Origin: Gemmatimonadota bacterium
Lineage (GTDB): Bacteria > Gemmatimonadota > Gemmatimonadetes > Gemmatimonadales > GWC2-71-9
Assembly (NCBI GenBank): GCA_016720805.1
Contig: JADKJZ010000001.1
Location: forward strand, 62,001-126,000
Length of the DNA: 64,000 nucleotides
Direction of reading: 5' to 3'
Shown here piece after piece: positions 1 through 6,985 of this stretch. A model generated the notes under the pieces. It was given only the letters and a program-made list of their open reading frames with translations, did not search any database and had not been told where the DNA came from. Numbering within the stretch: the first letter of the stretch is position 1; each line of letters begins with the position of its first letter. The translations under genes were made by a program, and so were the position numbers.

Positions 1-71
1 TGGCGGAGGATGCCACCACTGCCGCACTTGGGGCAGCGGAGACGGAGGGCGCGGAGGAAAGGACTCAGCAT
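1..71 (-). CDS. DUF983-like zinc-ribbon membrane protein, N-terminus only
   Basis: Only the first 23 codons are inside the window, running off its left edge. They read MLSPFLRALRLRCPKCGSGG and continue, which is the typical opening of DUF983 proteins: a short basic start followed by a CxxC zinc knuckle (CPKC) and a GI/GR turn. Members of this family are small inner-membrane proteins of unknown function, often near cytochrome-oxidase genes. No convincing Shine-Dalgarno sequence precedes the ATG. The call rests on this short motif only, so a different zinc-ribbon protein is possible. Confidence 0.55.
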   Translation of the reverse strand, partial: MLSPFLRALRLRCPKCGSGGILR

Positions 72-83
72 GAGGTAAAACTA

Positions 84-109
84 AAGGGGCCCCCGCGTGG
101 GGGCCCCTT
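84..109 (-). terminator. Intrinsic terminator of the large TonB-type gene
   Basis: A perfect 11-bp stem (AAGGGGCCCCC with its complement) closes a GCGT loop. On the minus strand the hairpin lies 24 bases beyond the stop codon of the gene ending at 133 and is followed by a T-rich run (TTTAGTTTTA), so it fits Rho-independent termination in that direction. The plus-strand side has no T tract. Confidence 0.85.
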
Positions 110-132
110 CAGCGTGTCAGGCGGGCCGAGAG

Positions 133-3100
133 TTACTCGGCGCCGCCACCCGTCCGGCCACCCGGCCGCCCCGGGGCTGCGCCGCCTGCCGGCGCCGCTC
201 CCCCCGGCTGCATCAGCCGGTTGATCCCGACCGGCTGCTTGGCGCTTTCCGGCATCAGCGACCACTGCACGTCGGTCAGCACCTTCTTGGTGAGTTCGAT
301 CGCCTTGATCTGGCTGCCCTGGAAGGCCTCGAAGATCGGCGTCAGCTGCGGGAAGAGCGCCTGCGTGTTGCCATTCGCGGTCTTGGCGGCCTCTTCCAGC
401 TTGGCGACCAGCGGCTGCAGCGCGTTGTTCGTCGAGTCGATGAAGGCCTGCAACTCGGCGACCTGCTTCGGCGCCAGCGCCAGGGAATCCTTCCGCTCGA
501 TCGCAACCTGCGCCGCGTTGAACGGGAGGTTGGCCAGCATCTGCTGCACGAACGTCGTGCCGCTTGCCGCGCCGGCCGCGGCGTTGCCCTGACCGAACGC
601 CATCCGCTGCATCTCGCGGCGCTGATCGAAGCCGATGATGTAGCGCATGTTCACGCCGACCTGGAACGGCGAGCGAACCGCCGTCGCCCCGCCACCCGTC
701 GCGCCGAAGCGGCTGTTGACGGTGTACTTGTACCGGTTGGTCGACGGGTCGAAGCCGGTGACGGCGAGCAGCGTGCCGTCCGGGCGCGAGAAGCCACCCC
801 AGCCCTTCAGGTTGTCTGCGCCGTTGAACAGCTCGTCCAGTCCGCCCAGCAGGTTGATCGTCGCGAAGGAGATCGTCAACCGGTTCTGGAACATTCCCGG
901 CTTCAGGTTCACCTGCAGGTTGAGCGACGGCTGCCACGGCCCGATGCAGCTGTTGCGCTCGGCGACCTTGCCGACCTGCGACGCCAGACAGGCCTTGGCG
1001 CCCTTCGAGCCGTTCTTGAGCAGGTCATCCATCGCCGCGGCCAGGACCGGATCGTTGGCGTTGGCCGGATTGAAGACGTACGCCAGGTCGTTGCGCGACC
1101 CGTCGCCGTTGATGTCGCTGCCGACCACCGGCGAGTAGCGGGAACCCGACGCCATGCTGCCGATCGCGGTCAGCTCGAACGTCGGCGAGAAGACCTTGGT
1201 GAAGTTCAGCTGGATGTTGTGACGCCGCTCGTTCGACGACCGCGCCCACAGGAAGGCGTTCGGATCGCCCCGGGTCAGGTTGCCGCCGCCGCCGCCGAAC
1301 CCGCCGCCACCACCGCCCTGGTCGCGGGCGAACTGCATGGTGTAGTTGGCCGACAGCGTCGAGCCGCGGGTGTTGAACCAGTTCATCGAGGCGGTGACCT
1401 GCTTCGTCTCGTTCTCGAGGCCGCTGAAGACCTGGTTGACCGAGCCGTAGCCGGCGTCCTTCCGGGTCGACGTGAAGGGAATCGCGCCCGTCGTCGGCAC
1501 GATCAGCGACGGATTGATGTAGACCGGCCGGTCGCCCTCGTTCGCCAGCAGGAACGGGGTGCCGAGGTTCAGGTTCAGGTCACGAGACGCCGACTGGCCG
1601 ATGCCCTTCACGTACGAGGCGTCGAGCGTCATCGTGAAGAACGGGGTGAGGCGGCGCGTCGCGCCGAGGTTGGCGCGGATGGTCTTCGCAGCGCCGTAGC
1701 CCTCGTCATACGTGGTGACCGACGGGCTGCCCGCGATGACCGGCGTGTTCTGGTTGTTCAGGCACTGCGTCGGAATCGACGACGGGTTGGTCGCGAAGTT
1801 GTTCCAGTCCGGGATCGGCACGGCTGCACCCACGCAGACCAGTTGCGCTTCGGTGGTGCTGAAGCCGGCCTGGGCCTGCGCGGTGCTCGGCAGGGTGCTC
1901 GACATCGTGCCGCGGAAGACACCGACGCCGCCACGGAGCACGACGGCCGGCGGCGCGAAGCCGCGCTGCCCGAAGCCCTGCTGCTCGGCCGCCGGGATCG
2001 TCCACGAGAAACCGAAGCGCGGCGTGAAGTAGGTCTCGGTCGGGAGCAGGTCGGTCCGGACGCCGAACTTCGCTTCCGCATCGGTGTTCCGCGCCGGGGC
2101 GCCGCCGAACTTCGAGTACTCCAGGCGGCCGCCGATCGTGAACTGCAGGTTCGGCCCCTTGCGCCACACGTCGCTCAGGAAGAGCGCCGAGTTCAGCGAC
2201 GAGCCGTCGCGCACGACCGGCTGCAGCGTGCGACTGAAGGTCGCCGGGACGTTCGCCGCGAAGTCGGCCAGCGAGTTGTAGCTGTAGCTGCCGTACTGGT
2301 TGTTGGTGTTGTTCGCCGTGAAGCTCTGCATGTTCAGGAGTGCGCCGAGCTGGAAGCGGTGCGCGCCGCCCTTGGCGAAGTACGAAATCGTGTTCGTGAG
2401 TTCGAGCGACTTGGTCTTGTTCGTCGTCGGGAGGCCGGAGTTGCCGCCAAAGCCGAACGAGGTCGTCGCGATGTTGCCGTCATCGAGCGTCGACTGGTTT
2501 TGCACCCGGCCGACCGGGACGTACAGGAACGGCGTCGACTCGGCGTTGCTGAGCGAGCCGTAGGCGCGGAACTCGTTCGAGAGATCCACGGTCGGGCGCG
2601 AGACGAGCGAGACCTGCACGCCGCCGCCGTTGTTGCTCTGGTTGCCGCCGACCTGCGGGAGCTGCGTCTGCCCGACGCGAGTCGGGTCGGACGTCGTGGT
2701 GTTCAGGTCGCCGCGGACCGTGAGGATCTGCCGGTCGGCGACGTTCCAGTCGAAGCGGAGCGAGCCACTGAAGCGGTCCTGGGTCCGGTTCGGGTCGACG
2801 GTGCCGACACGATTCGTCAAGCCCGTCGCGCCAACCAGCGCAATGAAGCGCGCCACCGAATCCGGCGAGGCGCCGAGACGGAGCAGCGTCGTCGCGTCCG
2901 CGCGATCGAGCGAGGCCATCGGGTTGACGGCGCGATTGACGTTGAACGAGCCGAAGAGGAAGAGCTTGTCCTTCCGGAGCGCGCCACCGAAGCCGGCGCC
3001 GACCTGCTGCGAGGTCTGGCCCGCGGTGAAGACGTTGTCCGTCGCGCTGCCGAAGGCGAGGTTGCGATCGCGGAAGTTGCCGCTGATCGAGCCCTGCTGC

Positions 3101-3843
3101 CGGTTGCTGCCGCCGCGCGTCGTCGCCGAGACCTGGCCGCCGGAGAACTGGCCGCGCGAGACGTCGAAAGTGTTGGTGATGACACGGGTGCCGCGGATGC
3201 CGTCGGCCGGCAGGGCGCCGCCGTTCGACGTGCCGTCGACGACGATGTTGTTCGACGCGCCGCTCTGGCCGGCCACCTGGAAGGTCGTCGCGCTCGAGTC
3301 GCTGCCGGCCGTCACGATCACGCCCGGCACCAGCTGCGCCAGCGCGGCGAGGTCGGAGGCGTCGATCGGGAGGCGGGCCATCTGGCCGGCGTCGACGTTG
3401 CGCTCCGTGGCGCCCGGCGTCGGCCGCTCATTCTGGTCGCCCTGGGCGCGCACCGTCTGGGTGCGGATGTCGGTGAGGACCTGCGGCCGGTCACCGAGCT
3501 TGACGTTCAGCACGATGCGGTCGTCGTCTTCCTGGCGCGACACGTTGGTGATGAACGGCGTCTTGCCGATCGCGCGCACCGTCACGCGGTAGCGACCGCC
3601 ACCATCGTTGAACGGAATGGAGAAGCGCCCCTTGTCGTTCGCCGTCGCCTTCTTGGTGACGTCGAGCTCGATGCTGTAGGCCTCGATCGTGGCGCCGACG
3701 ACCGGCTTCCCGGTGCCATCGGTGACCGCGCCGGTGATCCAGTCGACGGTGCTCTGGGCGGCGAGGGGTCGGGCGGCGAGTCCCACCAGCAACAGCAGGC
3801 TGGCGAGGGAACTCGCGAATCGTGCGAATGAGCGAAGCGACAT
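133..3843 (-). CDS. TonB-dependent receptor-like outer-membrane protein with carboxypeptidase-regulatory-like N-terminal domain
   Basis: The product is 1236 residues. Residues 1-30 are a signal peptide ending RPLAAQ. About residues 33-120 form a carboxypeptidase-regulatory-like beta-sandwich (ITGAVTDGTGKPVVGATIEA). A plug-like domain follows (VPGVIV, VDGTS, FDVSRGQFSGGQVSATTRGG), then a long region of alternating beta strands and aromatic residues typical of a 22-stranded barrel. A glycine run sits near residue 841. Such proteins take up large or scarce substrates, or act as surface structures; the ligand is unknown. Unusually, the last 170 or so residues after the barrel look helical and end in a Pro/Gly/Ala-rich tail. 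The ATG at 3843 was chosen because it begins the signal peptide; the reading frame stays open upstream only as low-complexity sequence. No neighbouring SusD-like gene is seen. Confidence 0.85.
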   Translation of the reverse strand: MSLRSFARFASSLASLLLLVGLAARPLAAQSTVDWITGAVTDGTGKPVVGATIEAYSIELDVTKKATANDKGRFSIPFNDGGGRYRVTVRAIGKTPFITNVSRQEDDDRIVLNVKLGDRPQVLTDIRTQTVRAQGDQNERPTPGATERNVDAGQMARLPIDASDLAALAQLVPGVIVTAGSDSSATTFQVAGQSGASNNIVVDGTSNGGALPADGIRGTRVITNTFDVSRGQFSGGQVSATTRGGSNRQQGSISGNFRDRNLAFGSATDNVFTAGQTSQQVGAGFGGALRKDKLFLFGSFNVNRAVNPMASLDRADATTLLRLGASPDSVARFIALVGATGLTNRVGTVDPNRTQDRFSGSLRFDWNVADRQILTVRGDLNTTTSDPTRVGQTQLPQVGGNQSNNGGGVQVSLVSRPTVDLSNEFRAYGSLSNAESTPFLYVPVGRVQNQSTLDDGNIATTSFGFGGNSGLPTTNKTKSLELTNTISYFAKGGAHRFQLGALLNMQSFTANNTNNQYGSYSYNSLADFAANVPATFSRTLQPVVRDGSSLNSALFLSDVWRKGPNLQFTIGGRLEYSKFGGAPARNTDAEAKFGVRTDLLPTETYFTPRFGFSWTIPAAEQQGFGQRGFAPPAVVLRGGVGVFRGTMSSTLPSTAQAQAGFSTTEAQLVCVGAAVPIPDWNNFATNPSSIPTQCLNNQNTPVIAGSPSVTTYDEGYGAAKTIRANLGATRRLTPFFTMTLDASYVKGIGQSASRDLNLNLGTPFLLANEGDRPVYINPSLIVPTTGAIPFTSTRKDAGYGSVNQVFSGLENETKQVTASMNWFNTRGSTLSANYTMQFARDQGGGGGGFGGGGGNLTRGDPNAFLWARSSNERRHNIQLNFTKVFSPTFELTAIGSMASGSRYSPVVGSDINGDGSRNDLAYVFNPANANDPVLAAAMDDLLKNGSKGAKACLASQVGKVAERNSCIGPWQPSLNLQVNLKPGMFQNRLTISFATINLLGGLDELFNGADNLKGWGGFSRPDGTLLAVTGFDPSTNRYKYTVNSRFGATGGGATAVRSPFQVGVNMRYIIGFDQRREMQRMAFGQGNAAAGAASGTTFVQQMLANLPFNAAQVAIERKDSLALAPKQVAELQAFIDSTNNALQPLVAKLEEAAKTANGNTQALFPQLTPIFEAFQGSQIKAIELTKKVLTDVQWSLMPESAKQPVGINRLMQPGGAAPAGGAAPGRPGGRTGGGAE

Positions 3844-3963
3844 GTCGCGTTCCGTTATCGGGTCCGTCGGCACGGCCAGGGCGGGAGCGCCCTGTCGCAC
3901 CACGGCCTTGGTACGCTGGCACCGGGGGTAAGGTTGCGGAGCGAGACGGGCGGGGGACAGCAA

Positions 3964-3996
3964 CCCCGAAACCAGCGGCGGGCGCTGGTCTCGGGG
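3964..3996 (-). terminator. Terminator hairpin after the 103-residue coiled-coil gene
   Basis: Two 14-base arms (3964-3977 and 3983-3996) enclose a 5-base loop. On the plus strand one pair is an A/C mismatch, but in minus-strand RNA the same position becomes a G-U pair, so the stem is unbroken in that direction. This points to termination of the gene whose stop is at 4007. The T tract is weak. Confidence 0.6.
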
Positions 3997-4006
3997 CGGG
4001 GTGGGG

Positions 4007-4318
4007 CTAGGCGGCGGGCGGAGCGTCTGCCGGGGGCGGGGCGGGCGGTTCGGCGGCGGGGGCTGCGGGGGCGTCGGTCGTGGCCGGAGCCGCCGGGGTA
4101 CCGTCGCGATCAAGGAAATCGGCCACCTTGGCGCGGAGCTCCTGCAGCTCCTCCTTCGCCTCGCCCTTGAATTCCTCCAACTCTTCCTTGGCGTCGGCAA
4201 TGGCGCTGTCCATCCGCTCACGGGCCTTTGCCAGGAAATCGTCCTTGTTCTCGAGCGCGGCCTTCGCCTTCGCCGCCAGCTCCTTCGCCTTCTCGTCCAA
4301 TTCGTCGAACACACCCAT
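4007..4318 (-). CDS. Small coiled-coil (apolipoprotein-like) protein with Pro/Ala tail
   Basis: The product is 103 residues. Residues 1-70 are a charged amphipathic helix rich in Lys, Glu and Ala (MGVFDELDEKAKELAAKAKA and on), resembling apolipoprotein or YtxH/CsbD-type stress proteins. Residues 72-103 are a disordered tail of Pro, Ala and Asp. There is no signal peptide, so it is probably cytoplasmic. The ATG at 4318 is preceded by GAGGTG at a proper distance. Function is not recognisable. The gene is divergent from the ABC exporter and upstream of, but separated by a hairpin from, the TonB-type gene. Confidence 0.75.
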   Translation of the reverse strand: MGVFDELDEKAKELAAKAKAALENKDDFLAKARERMDSAIADAKEELEEFKGEAKEELQELRAKVADFLDRDGTPAAPATTDAPAAPAAEPPAPPPADAPPAA

Positions 4319-4526
4319 GGGACACCTCACTCTGGGACCGCCGATCGTGAACCGGGGCGACGGGCGGTGCGCGCCCCGGGATGACTGGAATATGGCAGGA
4401 GGGCGACCGCGGTGTTCCACGGCTGCAACGACGGCGTCAGAATGCTCGGCGCCATTCCCGTCGCTTGCCGCACGCATCATCAACCGCTCTTTGGGAACCT
4501 GACCCCCCGCTTTCCGGTTACCATTC

Positions 4527-4554
4527 GTGTCGGCCGGACACCTCCGGCCGACAC
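4527..4554 (+). promoter_or_regulatory. Hairpin over the first possible start codon of the ABC exporter
   Basis: An 11-bp perfect inverted repeat (GTGTCGGCCGG and its complement, loop ACACCT) covers the GTG at 4527. If that GTG were the start it would be buried in the stem. Either translation begins downstream (TTG 4605 or GTG 4680) and the hairpin is a leader element, or it controls initiation. Confidence 0.45.
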
Positions 4555-6470
4555 AGGGTGGCAACCGAGGGGGCTTTCTGGCATTCCGGGGCGGCACGAG
4601 CGGGTTGGGCACGGGCGAACGAGGCGGCAAGGGCCGCGGCACGTCGGCGAATGTCGGTGAGCGGCCCAAGAAGAAGAAGGTGTCAGGCGAGGTCGTCTGG
4701 CGGGAAGCGCGGGAACTGCTCTGGTTCCACCGCCGACGGCTGGCCATCGGCTTCGTGCTGATGCTGATCAATCGCGCGGCCGGCTTCGTCCTCCCCTGGT
4801 CGTCGAAGGAACTCATCGACGTCGTCCTCCCCAGTGGCAACCGTTCCTTGCTCTGGCCGCTCGCCGCCGCCGTCGGTGCCGCCACCGTGGTGCAGGCCGC
4901 CTCGTCGTTCGGCGTGTCGCAGATCCTCGGCGTCGCCGCGCAGCGTGCCATCACCGAGATGCGCCGCGCCGTGCAGTCGCACCTGGTGCGCCTCCCGATC
5001 CGCACCTTCGACGCGACGCAGACCGGACAACTCGTCTCGCGCGTGATGAGCGACGCCGAAGGGATCCGCAACCTGGTCGGCACCGGCCTCGTGCAGCTCG
5101 TCGGTGGCGCTGTGACCGCCGCCGTCGCCTTCACCTGGTTGATGCTCCTCAACTGGCGGCTCACCTCGGTGACTGCCGTGCTGCTCGTCGTCTTCGGCGG
5201 CGGCATGGCGTACGCCTTCACCCGACTGCGGCCGATCTTCCGCGAGCGCGGCAAGCTCAACGCCGAAGTGACCGGTCGGCTGGTCGAGAGCATCTCAGGG
5301 ATTCGCGTGGTGAAGGCGTACACCGCCGAACGCCGCGAGCAGCACGCCTTCGCGAAGGGCGCCAACAAGCTCTTCCGGAACGTCGCCGCCACCATGACCG
5401 GCGTCTCCGCCACCACCGCGCTCTCCACCGTGATCGTCGGCATCATCGGCACGCTGCTGATCGTGGTGGGCGGCCAGGACATTCTCGCCGGGCGGATGTC
5501 GTCGGGCGATCTCTTCCAGTACGTCTTCCTCACCGGCCTGCTCGCCGCGCCCCTGATCCAGATCGCCTCGATCGGCACGCAAGTCACCGAGGCCTTCGCC
5601 GGCCTCGACCGCATCCGCGAGCTGCGTGCGCTGGCCACCGAGGACGAAGGTGATGCCGACCTGGCGCCGCTCGGCCAGGTAACCGGGCACGTCGCCTTCG
5701 AGAATGTCACCTTCAGTTACGACGAGGGGACGCCGGTCCTGAAGGGGATCACCTTCGACGCGCCAGCCGGCACAACGACGGCGCTCGTCGGCACCAGTGG
5801 CTCGGGGAAGAGCACCTTGGTGTCGCTGGTGATGGCGTTCAATCGCCCCGACAGCGGCCGCATCCTGATCGACGGTCGCGACCTCGCGACGTTCCGCCTG
5901 CGCGAGTATCGCCGCACGCTCGGCATCGTGCTGCAGGACAATTTCCTCTTCGATGGCACCATCCTCGACAACATCCGCTTCGCCAAGCCGGATGCGACCG
6001 CCGAGGAAGTGCGCGAGGCGGCGCGCGTCGCGCACTGCGACGAGTTCGCGCTGCGTTTCGACCTGGGGTACGAGACGATCGTCGGTGAGCGCGGCGTCAA
6101 GTTGAGCGGTGGGCAACGGCAACGCGTCGCGATCGCCCGCGCGATCCTCGCGAACCCGGCCATCCTCATTCTCGACGAAGCGACGTCGTCGCTGGATTCG
6201 GAAAGCGAGGGACTGATTCAGGAAGGGCTGACACGCCTGCGGGCAGGGCGGACCACCTTCGTGATCGCGCACCGGTTGTCGACCATCACGTCGGCCGATC
6301 AGATCCTGGTTCTGGAAGGGGGAGAGATCGTCGAGCGCGGCTCGCACGATGCCCTGGTCGATCTGGGGGGCCGGTACCACGCGCTGTACGAGCGGCAGTT
6401 CCGGCAGGCCCTCGATCGGTACGTCAATCCCGGTGAGGAGCTCGCGGGCGCGTCGCGCCAGCGCCCCTGA
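4527..6470 (+). CDS. ABC exporter, MsbA/lipid-multidrug type (fused membrane and ATPase domains)
   Basis: This is a half-transporter of the exporter class that works as a homodimer in the inner membrane. Six membrane helices lie between about residues 70 and 360, including the conserved intracellular-loop segments. The ATPase domain is intact: Walker A GTSGSGKST near residue 422, Q-loop VLQDNFLFDGT, signature LSGGQRQRVAIARA, Walker B ILILDEATSSLDS and the switch histidine in VIAHRLST. The substrate cannot be told; lipid, LPS or drug export are usual. The start is uncertain: the first 50 residues from GTG 4527 are low complexity (Gly, Arg, then PKKKK), and in-frame TTG 4605 or GTG 4680 are equally possible. 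It converges with a 63-residue gene 12 bases downstream. Confidence 0.9.
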   Translation: MSAGHLRPTQGGNRGGFLAFRGGTSGLGTGERGGKGRGTSANVGERPKKKKVSGEVVWREARELLWFHRRRLAIGFVLMLINRAAGFVLPWSSKELIDVVLPSGNRSLLWPLAAAVGAATVVQAASSFGVSQILGVAAQRAITEMRRAVQSHLVRLPIRTFDATQTGQLVSRVMSDAEGIRNLVGTGLVQLVGGAVTAAVAFTWLMLLNWRLTSVTAVLLVVFGGGMAYAFTRLRPIFRERGKLNAEVTGRLVESISGIRVVKAYTAERREQHAFAKGANKLFRNVAATMTGVSATTALSTVIVGIIGTLLIVVGGQDILAGRMSSGDLFQYVFLTGLLAAPLIQIASIGTQVTEAFAGLDRIRELRALATEDEGDADLAPLGQVTGHVAFENVTFSYDEGTPVLKGITFDAPAGTTTALVGTSGSGKSTLVSLVMAFNRPDSGRILIDGRDLATFRLREYRRTLGIVLQDNFLFDGTILDNIRFAKPDATAEEVREAARVAHCDEFALRFDLGYETIVGERGVKLSGGQRQRVAIARAILANPAILILDEATSSLDSESEGLIQEGLTRLRAGRTTFVIAHRLSTITSADQILVLEGGEIVERGSHDALVDLGGRYHALYERQFRQALDRYVNPGEELAGASRQRP

Positions 6471-6482
6471 CCGGGACCGAGG

Positions 6483-6674
6483 TCAGCAGCCGCCGACCTC
6501 GCGAAGCAGTTCGGCGATCGCCATCCGACGACGGAGGCGCTCGTCGAGCACGCCCATCGCCGTCACGTCGTCGAGTTCCGTGCCGGCCTCGGATTCCGCG
6601 GCGTCCATCTCCTCGCGGCCTTCCTCGGCGCGGCGCAACCGCTCCTCTTCATCCCACATGCTGTCGCCGAACAT
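6483..6674 (-). CDS. Small acidic/charged protein of unknown function
   Basis: The product is 63 residues, almost wholly helical and charged (WDEEERLRRAEEGREEMDAA), ending GGC. No family is recognised. Support for a real gene comes from a near-perfect ribosome site, AGGAGGTG, placed just before the ATG at 6674, and from its tail-to-tail packing 12 bases from the ABC exporter. It has no signal peptide or membrane segment. Confidence 0.6.
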   Translation of the reverse strand: MFGDSMWDEEERLRRAEEGREEMDAAESEAGTELDDVTAMGVLDERLRRRMAIAELLREVGGC

Positions 6675-6985
6675 TCGGCACCTCCTGTGGCTGCGCGTCG
6701 TTCCGCCACGCGTCGGGGTGACACGGGTTGAGCCTGGAACGGGGATTCCGGGGCGGAATCACCAAGCGCAGCGTTTACTCACTCATACTTCGTGCCAGAC
6801 GCTTCAGCGAGCAGTATCGGCACACGTCCCCTCGGATTGATGACGTGGAGGTCACGGCCCCGCAACGAGTTGCGGACCCACGGAGCCGCGGGACGGGGGC
6901 GGCCGGCACGTACTGTCAGCTCGCTGGGGAAGTCGACGGGTGGGCGCTCTGCGGTGCGGCGCCGACGCCACATCGTCCGGGCCGC
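6675..6985. other. Intergenic stretch with no recognised gene
   Basis: This 311-base gap lies between the start of the 63-residue gene and the stop of the TonB receptor gene, both on the minus strand. It must hold the promoter of the small gene. I see no reading frame with a plausible start, no tRNA and no strong terminator hairpin. Confidence 0.4.

Noticed and set aside
97..3831. A 1244-codon open frame on the plus strand opposite the large TonB-type gene
   Set aside because: It is Arg/Val/Ala-rich without any domain, and the minus strand encodes a clear signal peptide, plug and barrel. Long mirror frames are expected in GC-rich DNA.
4319..5710. Upstream extension of the minus-strand coiled-coil frame across the ABC exporter
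   Set aside because: The strong GAGGTG site and the clean start at 4318 define the gene; the extension is a shadow of the exporter's coding strand.
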